From Paracoccus amoyensis (GTDB taxonomy: Bacteria; Pseudomonadota; Alphaproteobacteria; Rhodobacterales; Rhodobacteraceae): 64,000 bases of DNA. The notes below the pieces were generated by a model, which made no database searches, was not told where the DNA came from, and worked only from the letters and a program-made list of their open reading frames with translations. How positions within the stretch are numbered: the stretch's first letter is position 1; the number at the start of each line of letters is the position of its first letter. The stretch covers positions 786,993 to 850,992 of the forward strand of contig NZ_JACOQL010000002.1 of assembly GCF_014490725.1 (NCBI RefSeq), given 5' to 3'. Of the stretch, positions 1 to 9,238 are shown in pieces. The position numbers and the translations under genes were made by a program.

Positions 1-1041
1 TTCGGCACGTTGGGCGGCAAGCCATTCGGTGCGATGATCGGTGACTATTATTTCGATCACGGAACCGCTGATGTCGCCTTCCTTCGGGATATGGGCAAAA
101 TCGCGGCTGCGGCGCATGCGCCTTTCCTGTCATCGGCTTCTCCGACCTTGTTGGGCTTGGACAGCTGGACGGAATTGTCGACGCCCCCGGATGTATCAGA
201 AATTTTCGACACGCCGGATTATGCGGCGTGGAATGGTCTGCGGGATTCCGAAAATTCACGGTATATCGCACTGACCTTGCCCAAGGTTCTGTCTCGTGAG
301 CCCTATGGCCAAGGGTCTAATTCAGTCGTTGAAGAGTTCAATTTTGAGGAAGAGACCGACGGACATGCAGGCACCAAATATGCCTGGATGAACGCGGCTC
401 ATGCCATGGCGGTCAATATCAACCGGGCTCATAAAGAGCATGGATGGACTGTCCAGATCCGCGGTGTCCAGTCGGGCGGCGAAGTTTTGAACCTTCCGAC
501 GCATAATTTCGATACGGGTGAGGGGAATAAAGATCTTAAATGTCCCACCGAAGTGTCGATTACGGACCGCCGTGAGGCCGAACTTTCAAAGGCCGGTCTG
601 ATTGGTCTGATTCATCGCAAGCACACGGACAAGGCGGCCTTTATCGGGGCGCAATCCTTGTATCGTCCGAAGAAATACGTCGACGAACAAGCGACGGCCT
701 CGGATAATATGTCCGCGCGTTTGCCCTATATTTTTGCGGTGTCACGCTTCAGTCATTATTTGAAGTGTATGGTCCGCGACAAGATTGGTCAAAGCCCTGA
801 CCGACAGCAATTGCAGACGCAATTGCAGACCTGGGTAAATAAATATGTGTCCGGAAACCCAGAAAGCGCTACTGAGCGGGAAAAAGCAAAAAAACCGCTT
901 GCTGGTGCGAAAGTTGAAGTTGTGGAGGACGAAGAAAATCCCGGCTACTATATGGGGAAATTCTATCTGAAACCGCATTTTCAGCTTGAAGGCATGGATG
1001 TCGGGATGTCCCTGGTATCCAAATTGCCAAAGGGCAAATAA
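1..1041 (+). CDS. tssC: T6SS contractile sheath large subunit TssC (VipB), 5'-truncated
   Basis: The reading frame is open from base 1, so the gene starts left of the window; 346 C-terminal residues are present. TssC pairs with TssB to form the contractile sheath around the Hcp tube. The visible start matches the conserved TssC core: FGTLGGKPFGAMIGDYYF, then KIAAAAHAPFLSSASP, and later the SRFSHYLKCMVRDKIG segment that precedes the C-terminal handle. Ends with TAA 35 bp before hcp, which has a GGAGG ribosome site. tssB, and probably tssA, are expected directly upstream and cannot be seen. Family assignment is firm; full length is unknown. Confidence 0.95.
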   Translation, partial: FGTLGGKPFGAMIGDYYFDHGTADVAFLRDMGKIAAAAHAPFLSSASPTLLGLDSWTELSTPPDVSEIFDTPDYAAWNGLRDSENSRYIALTLPKVLSREPYGQGSNSVVEEFNFEEETDGHAGTKYAWMNAAHAMAVNINRAHKEHGWTVQIRGVQSGGEVLNLPTHNFDTGEGNKDLKCPTEVSITDRREAELSKAGLIGLIHRKHTDKAAFIGAQSLYRPKKYVDEQATASDNMSARLPYIFAVSRFSHYLKCMVRDKIGQSPDRQQLQTQLQTWVNKYVSGNPESATEREKAKKPLAGAKVEVVEDEENPGYYMGKFYLKPHFQLEGMDVGMSLVSKLPKGK

Positions 1042-1076
1042 GATTTTTCTAATGACTGCCTAAACGGAGGACCCCC

Positions 1077-1574
1077 ATGGCTGTCGATATCTTTCTGAAA
1101 CTTTCTAATAACATCAAAGGTGAGTCGCAGGACGACAAGCACCGCGATGAAATCGATGTGCTGGCTTGGAACTGGGGTTTGACCCAGTCGGGCACGACGC
1201 ATATCGGCAAAGGCGGCGGCGGCGGCAAAGTCAACGTTCAGGATCTGACCCTGACCAAATATGTTGACCTGGCCTCGAACGACCTGATCAAGCGTTGTAC
1301 TTCGGGTGAGCACATCGAAGGCGGCGAACTGATCGTCCGCAAAGCTGGTGGCGGCGCTCCTGTCGAGTATTTCCGCATCAAGCTGGAAAACATCATGATC
1401 ACCAGCTATTCGACCGGTGGTCAGAAAGACGGTCTGGACCGTATTCAGGAAACCCTGACCCTGAACTTCCGCAAGTTCGAAGTCCTGTACACCCTGCAGG
1501 AAGAGTCGGGCGCTGCCGGTGCAGAAACGATGGCCGGTTGGGACATCGCCGAAAACAAAGAGTGGACTGCGTAA
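1077..1574 (+). CDS. hcp: T6SS tube protein Hcp (TssD)
   Basis: 165 residues, the usual Hcp length. Hcp hexamers stack into the inner tube that is expelled with VgrG at its tip. Diagnostic stretches are MAVDIFLKLSNNIKGES at the N terminus, the glycine-rich loop GKGGGGGKVNVQDL, LTKYVDLASNDLI, and RIKLENIMITSYSTGG near the C terminus. The start ATG at 1077 follows GGAGG with a good spacing. It lies between tssC and tssE and is followed at once by a strong rho-independent terminator, which fits a gene expressed at a higher level than the genes after it. No effector extension is fused to it. Confidence 0.96.
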   Translation: MAVDIFLKLSNNIKGESQDDKHRDEIDVLAWNWGLTQSGTTHIGKGGGGGKVNVQDLTLTKYVDLASNDLIKRCTSGEHIEGGELIVRKAGGGAPVEYFRIKLENIMITSYSTGGQKDGLDRIQETLTLNFRKFEVLYTLQEESGAAGAETMAGWDIAENKEWTA

Positions 1575-1626
1575 GCGGTTCAGCCAGATCCGGTCCTGTC
1601 TGTTGGATCATGGATCAGCGAACAGG

Positions 1627-1660
1627 CAGGGTCGGCACATCGGTGCCGGCCCTGTTTTTT
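1627..1660 (+). terminator. Rho-independent terminator or attenuator after hcp
   Basis: A 12-bp stem (1627-1638 with 1643-1654, one G-T wobble) with a 4-base loop runs straight into six T residues (1655-1660). It lies 53 bp after the hcp stop codon and before tssE. It would cap an abundant tssC-hcp transcript while some readthrough supplies the baseplate genes. Confidence 0.75.
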
Positions 1661-1706
1661 AGCCGGATAGACCCTGAACATCTGTCTGGCCTATCGGAAA
1701 CGTTTC

Positions 1707-2300
1707 ATGCCTCCTCGCTCACACCCCACACGTCGAACTTCTGCCGGAGATGCCGCCCGAGGTGGTCTGCGTGAGATGTCGTTGCTGCACATCTTTCGCG
1801 ACTCGGCATCGCGTCGCGACGCCCGCGACCGAGAGCGGCAATATACCGATGGTGAACGCGATCTGACCATTGTCAGCCAGAAACGACGCGAGGGGGCCAG
1901 CGAAGAATCCCTTCGCCGCAATCTTGCGCATGACATTGCAAGCCTGATGAATACCATCCGACTGGATGTGATCGTCGAACTGGACGATTATCCCCGGATC
2001 GCGCGGTCGATCATCAATCATGGATTTCAGGATATGGATTCATTGTGGCGTCAGAACCGGACGCCCGGCGCGCTGGCCCTTGCGATCCGCGACGCGCTGA
2101 TCCGGTCAGAACCAAGATTGCGCCCCGATAGCATCGAGGTTCGGTTGGAAGATAAGGACCCGACCGTGGATCAGCGCCTGTCCTTTGAGATAATTGCCGA
2201 GATGATTTGCAATCCGAACGATATTCCGTTGCAATTTGTGGCAGAAATCGACCCGGCCGCAGGCAAGATCGCCATGTGTCGGATGCAGGGTATAGCATGA
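1707..2300 (+). CDS. tssE: T6SS baseplate protein TssE (gp25-like)
   Basis: Baseplate wedge component homologous to phage T4 gp25. The gp25 domain covers roughly residues 65-190, with the typical SLRRNLAHDIASLMNTIR start, a central YPRIARSIINHG segment and the C-terminal LSFEIIAEMICNP strand region. Two starts are possible: ATG at 1707 (197 residues, weak ribosome site) and ATG at 1776 (174 residues, GAGGTGG about 10 bp upstream, giving MSLLHIFRD). The longer form has a poorly conserved N terminus with less GC-biased third codon positions, so 1776 may be the true start. The gene follows the hcp terminator and overlaps tssF by ATGA. Confidence 0.88.
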   Translation: MPPRSHPTRRTSAGDAARGGLREMSLLHIFRDSASRRDARDRERQYTDGERDLTIVSQKRREGASEESLRRNLAHDIASLMNTIRLDVIVELDDYPRIARSIINHGFQDMDSLWRQNRTPGALALAIRDALIRSEPRLRPDSIEVRLEDKDPTVDQRLSFEIIAEMICNPNDIPLQFVAEIDPAAGKIAMCRMQGIA

Positions 2301-4207
2301 AAAAGGCATTCCGCGACGCTTACGAACGTGAGCTTGATATCCTTTACGAACGCTCGGCCGAGTTTGCGGAGGAATTTCCCGGTCTGGCTGATCGGCTTGG
2401 GGGCGTGCTTCGAGAAAGTATCGATCCCACGATTGCCGGCCTGCTGGAAGGCGCCGCCTTTCTGGCTGCGCGGGTGCAGTTAAAGCTGGATGAGGAATTC
2501 CGGGGCTTCACGATGGAGCTGCTGGAGCAGATTTTCCCTGACGCGCTGGCGCCTATTCCCAGCTGCATTATCGTCGAGGCACCACCGCCCACGGTTCCCC
2601 CCAATGATGGCACGCCTGCCTTCTTTGATCGTGGCGAATATCTGGACGCGCGCTTTCGCGACGCCGACAAGCGGGTGACATGTCGTTTCAGCCTGACCTC
2701 TCCGCTAGAGGTTTTGCCGCTGAAGATCACCGGCATCAGCTATCACGACCGAACGACGACCTTGGGTGGGTTGGGACAAGATCCCGATAAGAATACCAAG
2801 GCGGGACTGGTGCTGGACCTGACGACGACCGACGGTCAACCGCTGGCCAGCCTGGGAACGGGCAGTCTGACGTTCCGGATCACGGCGGATATGTTGCGGG
2901 GGCTGAATTTTTACGAACAGGTCCACTGCAACGCGACGCGGGTTTCGCTGCGATACCTGCAGAAAAACGGTGATCCAGCTTTCATTCGATTGCGCCCCGA
3001 TCAGATTGAACAGATCGGCTTTGACAAGAATGAAGCTTTGTTTGACCGGAACAGCAACCTGTTTGAAGGTTTCGCGCTGCTGCGTGAATTTTTTGCGTTC
3101 CCGCGGAAGTTTCTGGGCTTTCGCATTGCCGATCTGGATAAGCAATTCCGACGGATCAGGGCTGAACAGTGTCAGTTGATCTTCGAATTCGACCGCGTGA
3201 ACGAAGATCTGGCCCGTCAGGCCGGCCTCCGCGATATTCGTGTGAACTGTGCGCCTGCGATCAATTTGTTCGAGGAAACTTCGAATCAGGTCAGGCTTGA
3301 TGATCGGCGTCACGAATACGTCGTCACCCCGGATTCCAGTCCGATCACACATTATGAAATTCAGCGTATTCTGCGCGTTCATGCCAGCTATGGCACGGCC
3401 CATGACCGGGTAGAGGTCGTGCCGCTTTACGCGCTGCCGCAAGCTGCGACCTCTCCTCGTTCGACCTATTATTATACGACGCAGCGTAAGCAGCGCCGTT
3501 TGACAGAAAATGAACGTCGCAACGGCACCCGCACCGATTATCGCGGGACCGAGACATTTTTGGCGATTTATGAACCGCCGGAAAGCATCGTCGGGCGCAA
3601 AGCCCAGCGTCTGCATATCCGGGCGCTGTGTTCCAACCGGCACCTGCCTGCAGCCCTGCCATTGGCGCGATCCGATGACTTCAACATGGTTTCGGATCAG
3701 GCGTTGATGCTAAGCTGCGTGAACGGACCAACCGCGCCGCGCGAAGCCATGACGGAAACCGAGCGTTCCGGCCCGCACCGGACGGTGCAGGGCGATGTTT
3801 ACTGGCGGCTGATTTCTTATCTGTCGCTGAACCATTTCGGTCTGGATGACCGGTTCGGTCGCGATTCTGCGGCCAGTCTGCGCGAAATCCTGACGCTGTT
3901 CTCTGATATGTCGGACCACATTACCGAGGCGCAAATTCCCGGCATTGAAAAACTGTCGGTGCGCCCTGTCACCCGCTCGATCCGGCGACCGGAAGGGTTT
4001 TTCCCGGCCCGCGGGCTGGAAATTTCAGTGACATTTGATGAAACCGCGTTCGAGGGCAGCGGGATCATTCTGTTGGCGGCTGTGCTGGACCGCTTTTTCG
4101 CCGAATATGTCAGCATCAACAGTTTCAGCCAGACGGTCATCATCAGTAAGCAGCGTGGTGTGGTCAAGAAATTCCAGCCGCGCACCGGTCTGGGGCCGCT
4201 GATATGA
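2297..4207 (+). CDS. tssF: T6SS baseplate protein TssF
   Basis: 636 residues. TssF and TssG form the baseplate wedge that docks on TssK. The ATG at 2297 gives MKKAFRDAYERELDILYERS, the standard TssF N terminus (Y-x-x-E-L-x-x-L), followed by AEFPGLADRLG-type residues and the ELLEQIFPDALAPIPS segment found in nearly all TssF proteins. An open frame runs further upstream inside tssE, but that part is noncoding. The ATGA overlaps with tssE and tssG indicate translational coupling in a baseplate operon. Confidence 0.95.
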   Translation: MKKAFRDAYERELDILYERSAEFAEEFPGLADRLGGVLRESIDPTIAGLLEGAAFLAARVQLKLDEEFRGFTMELLEQIFPDALAPIPSCIIVEAPPPTVPPNDGTPAFFDRGEYLDARFRDADKRVTCRFSLTSPLEVLPLKITGISYHDRTTTLGGLGQDPDKNTKAGLVLDLTTTDGQPLASLGTGSLTFRITADMLRGLNFYEQVHCNATRVSLRYLQKNGDPAFIRLRPDQIEQIGFDKNEALFDRNSNLFEGFALLREFFAFPRKFLGFRIADLDKQFRRIRAEQCQLIFEFDRVNEDLARQAGLRDIRVNCAPAINLFEETSNQVRLDDRRHEYVVTPDSSPITHYEIQRILRVHASYGTAHDRVEVVPLYALPQAATSPRSTYYYTTQRKQRRLTENERRNGTRTDYRGTETFLAIYEPPESIVGRKAQRLHIRALCSNRHLPAALPLARSDDFNMVSDQALMLSCVNGPTAPREAMTETERSGPHRTVQGDVYWRLISYLSLNHFGLDDRFGRDSAASLREILTLFSDMSDHITEAQIPGIEKLSVRPVTRSIRRPEGFFPARGLEISVTFDETAFEGSGIILLAAVLDRFFAEYVSINSFSQTVIISKQRGVVKKFQPRTGLGPLI

Positions 4208-5178
4208 GCGAGGGGTTTCTGGCCCTTCTGCGCCGGTTGGAGCGCGAGGCCGAGGACCGCCCCCGCATCGGGCGATCCATTCGGCTAGGCGAAGAAATCG
4301 TGGATATCGGCCAGGATCCCCATCTTGCCTTTCCGGCCGAGGAATTGGTGCCGACCGATCAGAATGGTCCGCGTCGACGTATCCGGGCGCAATTCATGGG
4401 CTATTTTGGGCCACAAGGCGCCTTGCCGCTGAATACGACAGAAGAGGTTTTGCGCTGGCAGCAGGAAGGCGAAGACGCTTTCGTCCACTTTGCCGATATT
4501 TTTGCCAGCCGCTTCTATCAGTTGTTTTTCCGCGCATGGTCAGACAGCCACGCAATTTCGCAGCACGACCGCCCCAATGAGGACCGCTTTGGGACCTATG
4601 TCGCGTCAGTGGCAGGTATCGGCACACCCGCCTATCGGGATCACGACACCTTTCCCGACATTGCGCGCTTGCCGCTTGTATCCATTTTTGGCGGGCGTGT
4701 GCGCAGCGCGGTTCGTCTGCAGCAAATGCTGGAAAGTTATTTTGAATTTGCGGTTGAGGTGGAAGAACATGTTCCATCCTGGCTGGAATTCGAAGCTGAT
4801 GAGATCCGGGGCCTCGGCGCGGGCGGATCGCTTGGGCGCGATATGTATCTGGGATCGCGGCTGCGCTCGATCAGCGACAAGATCTGCATTCACCTGCATC
4901 TGCCCAATTCGGAAGCCTATAACGGCTTTCTGCCCGGTCAGGCCAGGCATCGGCGGCTGTCCGATCTGGTGTTCTGGTATCTGGGCCGGACTTACGACGT
5001 CGATCTGGCGCTGACCCTGCCCAAACCTGAAATTCCTGCTGCACAACTGGGCCAGACGGTTTCGCTTGGTTGGCTGGCATCCCTCAAACCCGATGCGCTA
5101 AAGGGAGATAAGCCCTTTATCGAAGTCGCAAGATTTTCCCTGTCTTTCGGGCAGGACAACCTGAACGAGGCCGCATGA
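4204..5178 (+). CDS. tssG: T6SS baseplate protein TssG
   Basis: 324 residues, within the TssG size range. Typical segments are the N-terminal FLALLRRLEREAEDRPRIG, then IRLGEEIVDIGQDPHLAFPAEE, and ARFMGYFGP-type residues (here AQFMGYFGPQGALPL), followed by FADIFASRFYQLFFRAW. It acts with TssF as the baseplate wedge. The start overlaps the tssF stop (ATGA), and its own stop overlaps the tssH start the same way. Confidence 0.95.
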   Translation: MSEGFLALLRRLEREAEDRPRIGRSIRLGEEIVDIGQDPHLAFPAEELVPTDQNGPRRRIRAQFMGYFGPQGALPLNTTEEVLRWQQEGEDAFVHFADIFASRFYQLFFRAWSDSHAISQHDRPNEDRFGTYVASVAGIGTPAYRDHDTFPDIARLPLVSIFGGRVRSAVRLQQMLESYFEFAVEVEEHVPSWLEFEADEIRGLGAGGSLGRDMYLGSRLRSISDKICIHLHLPNSEAYNGFLPGQARHRRLSDLVFWYLGRTYDVDLALTLPKPEIPAAQLGQTVSLGWLASLKPDALKGDKPFIEVARFSLSFGQDNLNEAA

Positions 5179-7808
5179 CCGCCATTACGATCGAAAAATT
5201 CGCCGGCAAGATGAACCGTGTTGGCTATGATGCCTTTCTGTCGGCGATGCGACAGGCACGCGGTGACGGCAATCGCAATGTCGAGCTGTGCCATCTTCTG
5301 TTTCACGCGATATCGAACCAGAATTGCGATATCTCGCTGACACTGCGCGAGGCGAAGCTGGATCGTGGACAGGTCTTGAAGGATCTGGATCGGGCCATGT
5401 CCGTCCTGCAGAAAAACGTCACCGAAACGCCGGGTATTTCTGAACGTCTGGCGGACGCGCTGAACCATGCCTGGACCTATGCGTCGTTGTTTTTTGGCGA
5501 GGCGCAGATCAGAACCGGCCATTTGCTGGTCGCGTTGTTGAACGATTCCGCGTTGCGGCATACCATTCTGCAATACTCTCCGATCTTTGACGAACTTTCA
5601 CCGGATCATATCGGGCGCGAGGCCCGGACCATGTGGGCGGATTCGGAAGAAGAGGATATGCGCCCGATGGATGGTTCGGGCCTGCGGACGGGTGGTTCGT
5701 CGGGGCGCGAAGGGCAGGGCGCTTCGACCGCTCTTGGGCGCTTTTCCGTCGATATGACGGCGCAGGCTGCCGAAGGGGGGATGGACCCTGTCGTTGGCCG
5801 CGACGATGAGATCCGCCAGATTGTCGATGTGCTGATGCGTCGTCGCCAGAACAACCCGATCCTGACGGGCGAGGCGGGCGTGGGGAAAACGGCCGTCGTC
5901 GAAGGCTTTGCCCAAAAACTGGCCGCAGGCGAGGTGCCACCCGCCTTGCAAGGTATGCGTCTGCACATGCTGGATATTGGCGCGATGCAGGCCGGTGCCA
6001 GCATGAAGGGCGAATTTGAACAGCGATTGCGGTCGGTCATCGACGAGGTGCAGTCCAGCCCGACCCCGATCATCCTGTTCATTGATGAGGCGCATACCCT
6101 GATCGGTGCCGGTGGTTCCGCTGGCACGGGCGACGCGGCCAATCTGCTGAAACCCGCATTGGCGCGTGGCACGCTGCGCACCATTGGTGCGACCACTTGG
6201 GCCGAATATCGCAATTACTTCGAAAAAGACCCGGCCTTGACCCGGCGATTCCAGCCGATCTCGGTTGATGAACCCGCGATCGAAGTTGCCTGCTACATGA
6301 TGCGCGGGCTGCTGGGGCCGATGGAAAAGCATCACAAGGTGCGCATTTCCGATGCGGCGGTCGAGGCTGCGGTGAAGCTGTCTGCCCGCTATCTTCCGGC
6401 GCGACAATTGCCTGACAAGGCCGTGTCGCTGCTGGACACAGCTTGCGCGCGGGTGGCGGTCAGCCAGTCCTCGGTGCCGGCCCGGATCGCTGATCTACGG
6501 GCCGACATCGCCTCGTATGACAGCGAAATTGCGGCCCGCGAGGCCGAGCGCGATCTGGGCGAGGCGGATGAGGCGCGGCTTGACGAGATCCGCAAGCGCG
6601 TCGCCGAAAGCCGCGAAAAGCTGGCCGATCTGGAAAAGGCCTTTGCGGATGAAAAAGGGCTGGTCGAACAGATTTTGTCGCTGCGTCAAAAGCTGGCCGA
6701 GGACGCGGGCGAAGATTTCGATGCTGATGCCGTTCGCGCCGAACTGACCGGCGCGATGGATCAGTTGGGCCTGATCCACGCTGATGACCGGATGATCTGG
6801 CCGCATGTCGATGAACAGGCGGTTGCGACGGTGATCAGTGACTGGACGGGGATTCCCGCAGGCCGCATGGTGGCCGATGAATTGCAGGCCGTTCTGGGCC
6901 TTGCGGACCATCTGAAAGAGCGTGTGATCGGTCAGGATCAGGGGCTGCACATGATCTCAAAACGGGTCGAGACAGCGCGAGCAGGATTGGGAAATCCCGA
7001 AAAACCGATTGGCGTCTTCATGTTGTGCGGGCCTTCGGGTGTCGGGAAAACGGAAACGGCCCTGGCTTTGGCCGAGGTGCTTTATGGCGGCGAACAGAAC
7101 GTCATCACCATCAACATGTCCGAATTCCAAGAGGCGCATTCCGTCAGCCTGCTGAAGGGCGCCCCCCCCGGCTATGTCGGCTATGGCGAGGGGGGGCGGC
7201 TGACCGAAGCGGTGCGTCGCAAACCCTATTCGGTTGTGTTGCTGGACGAGATGGAAAAGGCCCATCCAGACGTGCATGAGCTGTTCTTTCAGGTCTTTGA
7301 CAAGGGCCGGATGGAAGATGGCAATGGCCGCCCGATCAACTTCCGCAACACGCTCATCCTTATGACCTCGAACGTGGGGACAGGCACGATCATGCATCTG
7401 GCACCCGAGGGTCAGATCGAGGACGAAGAGACTTTGGAAGCGTCCTTGAAAGAGGAATTGCTGGGCACGTTCCCGCCCGCGCTGCTGGGCCGGATCGTGA
7501 CGATTCCCTATGTGCCGTTGTCGGCTGGGGTTCTGGGCGGAATCACCAGGCTGAAGCTGGGCTCGGTCGCACGTCGGATGCGGGATTCCCAGAATGCCAC
7601 GCTGTCCTGGGATGAGGGTGTCATCGCGCAAATCGTGGATCAATGTCGCGATCCCGATAGTGGCGGGCGGATGATTGACAACATCATTACCAATTCCATC
7701 CTGCCTGATCTGTCGCGGCAGGTTCTGGGCCGAATGGTGTCAGGAGAGCCGATGTCGGACGTGACGATTCGGGTTCAGGACGGCGCGTTCGTATATGATT
7801 TTGCCTAA
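5175..7808 (+). CDS. tssH: T6SS sheath-recycling AAA+ ATPase TssH (ClpV)
   Basis: 877 residues, ClpB/ClpV size. It disassembles the contracted TssBC sheath in the cytoplasm. The N-terminal Clp repeat domain covers about residues 10-160. The first AAA+ module has Walker A GEAGVGKT near residue 231 and Walker B ILFIDEAHTL. A middle coiled coil rich in E, A and R spans about 440-520. The second module has Walker A GPSGVGKTE near residue 617 and the substrate-pore motif GAPPGYVGYGEGG, with the C-terminal small domain after it. It is the last plus-strand gene of this block and converges with the tolA-like gene at 7821; only 12 bp separate the two stops. Confidence 0.96.
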   Translation: MTAITIEKFAGKMNRVGYDAFLSAMRQARGDGNRNVELCHLLFHAISNQNCDISLTLREAKLDRGQVLKDLDRAMSVLQKNVTETPGISERLADALNHAWTYASLFFGEAQIRTGHLLVALLNDSALRHTILQYSPIFDELSPDHIGREARTMWADSEEEDMRPMDGSGLRTGGSSGREGQGASTALGRFSVDMTAQAAEGGMDPVVGRDDEIRQIVDVLMRRRQNNPILTGEAGVGKTAVVEGFAQKLAAGEVPPALQGMRLHMLDIGAMQAGASMKGEFEQRLRSVIDEVQSSPTPIILFIDEAHTLIGAGGSAGTGDAANLLKPALARGTLRTIGATTWAEYRNYFEKDPALTRRFQPISVDEPAIEVACYMMRGLLGPMEKHHKVRISDAAVEAAVKLSARYLPARQLPDKAVSLLDTACARVAVSQSSVPARIADLRADIASYDSEIAAREAERDLGEADEARLDEIRKRVAESREKLADLEKAFADEKGLVEQILSLRQKLAEDAGEDFDADAVRAELTGAMDQLGLIHADDRMIWPHVDEQAVATVISDWTGIPAGRMVADELQAVLGLADHLKERVIGQDQGLHMISKRVETARAGLGNPEKPIGVFMLCGPSGVGKTETALALAEVLYGGEQNVITINMSEFQEAHSVSLLKGAPPGYVGYGEGGRLTEAVRRKPYSVVLLDEMEKAHPDVHELFFQVFDKGRMEDGNGRPINFRNTLILMTSNVGTGTIMHLAPEGQIEDEETLEASLKEELLGTFPPALLGRIVTIPYVPLSAGVLGGITRLKLGSVARRMRDSQNATLSWDEGVIAQIVDQCRDPDSGGRMIDNIITNSILPDLSRQVLGRMVSGEPMSDVTIRVQDGAFVYDFA

Positions 7809-7820
7809 GGCGCAGCGCGC

Positions 7821-8846
7821 TTAACGGATATAGATGCTGGCCACCCCAATCCTTGGGCGCTGGCCAACGTCGCGGCTAAGCGCGGCAAAGAAGTCGTCGG
7901 CCATTTCGCCTGCGGTCGACGCGACCGAGCCGGGGCGTTGCGCCGTTGCGATGGCAAGGATCAGTTGATGCGTGTCGCGGGGCTGGCCAGAGCGCGCGAC
8001 AGGGATCTGAAAGCGGCTACCGGTGGCAGAGCCGACCAGGAAGCGGCGCAGATCGTGGACGACTCCGTTATCGTCGATCAGCAGCAGCGTCGTGTAAAGA
8101 CCGGCACTGCCGGATATGCGCCCGCTAAGATTTCCGCCGCTGTCCACCTCTTGCGCGTCCAGTTGCAGCGACAGGCTGGGCACCGGATAGCTCGGGTCGC
8201 GGCGGGCAAAAGTCAGGCCGGCACATTGACGGCGATCCAGAAGAACCGCCCGCTCCTGAATTTGTGTATCCAGATCAGAGGTCAAATCCTGCATCAGGTC
8301 GGAAATCTGGCGATCATCGGCCGCAAGTATTCCCAATTGAATTTGATCGTCCCCCAGCAAGGCGGGTAATGCCAGCAGGCACGGCTCGGTCAGGCGCTGC
8401 CTGATACGATCAAAAAGTTCGGTGATGCGTGGATCGGTGGGGGGTGCTTCGGTCTGTGTCGCCGACAGGGCGGCGGCACCGCCTTCACCGCTTGCGCGGC
8501 TCGTATCGGGCAGGGTCGACATCGGCAGATTGCCGGAAATCGTCAGCTCGTCCGGCTGCACCGAGGTCAGCACATCTTCAGCCAAATTGCCTCTGATCGT
8601 ATCGATTTTCGAGTCGGGATCGTCTGAAATTTCGGGGGTAACGATCGAGGTCAGGGTCTCGGTCACCGTTGCGGTTGGGTTCAGATTGGCCATATCAATG
8701 CGCAGCTCGCCCAGCGGGTTGACGGGAGGCACATTCCGGGAAAAATCGGGCTGCCATATCAAGGCCGCGGCGACAGCAATATGGACGAAGACCGATGCCC
8801 CGGTGGCTTGCGTCCAGCCTCGTCGCCAATCCCGTGCGCCGATCAT
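7821..8846 (-). CDS. TolA/TonB-like membrane-anchored periplasmic protein of the T6SS locus
   Basis: 341 residues. One N-terminal membrane helix (about residues 16-33, after an RRGW basic patch) is followed by a low-complexity periplasmic linker (40-140) and a C-terminal globular domain (about 145-341). Its place as last gene of a tolQ/tolR/tolR-like operon, and its anchor-linker-domain layout, suggest the transducer role of TolA or TonB; a TonB-type C-terminal motif is not evident. The C-terminal domain is homologous to the periplasmic part of PpkA (32007-32795): two cysteines (C156, C208) with the same 52-residue spacing, a QCA-x-L-x-F motif, then LLLIDDNGVVHDL. It overlaps the preceding gene by 4 bp. 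The biochemical role is unknown. Confidence 0.6.
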   Translation of the reverse strand: MIGARDWRRGWTQATGASVFVHIAVAAALIWQPDFSRNVPPVNPLGELRIDMANLNPTATVTETLTSIVTPEISDDPDSKIDTIRGNLAEDVLTSVQPDELTISGNLPMSTLPDTSRASGEGGAAALSATQTEAPPTDPRITELFDRIRQRLTEPCLLALPALLGDDQIQLGILAADDRQISDLMQDLTSDLDTQIQERAVLLDRRQCAGLTFARRDPSYPVPSLSLQLDAQEVDSGGNLSGRISGSAGLYTTLLLIDDNGVVHDLRRFLVGSATGSRFQIPVARSGQPRDTHQLILAIATAQRPGSVASTAGEMADDFFAALSRDVGQRPRIGVASIYIR

Positions 8847-9238
8847 TCACTGGCCCCCGCACGACGCGTGACAAGGCGGATTGGGCGATCCGCCAGTTCG
8901 GGGCGGTTCAGCACCTGCAGCAGCAAACCGCTATTGGCGCCGCGATCGATCAGCAGATGGATGGGCTGATCATCCGCCGGTAATGCCGCAGCAAGAAGTT
9001 CGGGCCTGACCGGTTGCCCGTTCAATATCCAGTTGTTCGCCGATATGATTTCCAGCGTCGGCGGCGGTGCATTCCCCGCCGGAAGCTCGGTGGTTTCAGC
9101 CAGCTGCAATTGGCTTTCAATCTCTTGCTCGCGCCCCGAAACAAGGAAGAAAAAGATCAGCAGCAGGACGATATTGACGATTGCATAGGCAGGGTCGATG
9201 CGCATCCGGCCCGTGCGTTGTGGCAGACGCAGGCTCAT
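8843..9238 (-). CDS. TolR/ExbD-like protein 2 of the T6SS locus
   Basis: 131 residues: an N-terminal arginine-rich patch, then IDPAYAIVNIVLLLIFFFLVSG as the single membrane helix (about 15-36). That is the ExbD/TolR layout in which an Asp (D15) sits at the cytoplasmic edge of the helix. The small periplasmic domain has the usual end, with a strand like PIHLLIDRGANSGLLLQVLN. ExbD/TolR proteins pair with ExbB/TolQ to form proton-driven motors. It overlaps both neighbours by 4 bp, so all are made together. Its specific partner and load here are not known. Confidence 0.78.
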   Translation of the reverse strand: MSLRLPQRTGRMRIDPAYAIVNIVLLLIFFFLVSGREQEIESQLQLAETTELPAGNAPPPTLEIISANNWILNGQPVRPELLAAALPADDQPIHLLIDRGANSGLLLQVLNRPELADRPIRLVTRRAGASE

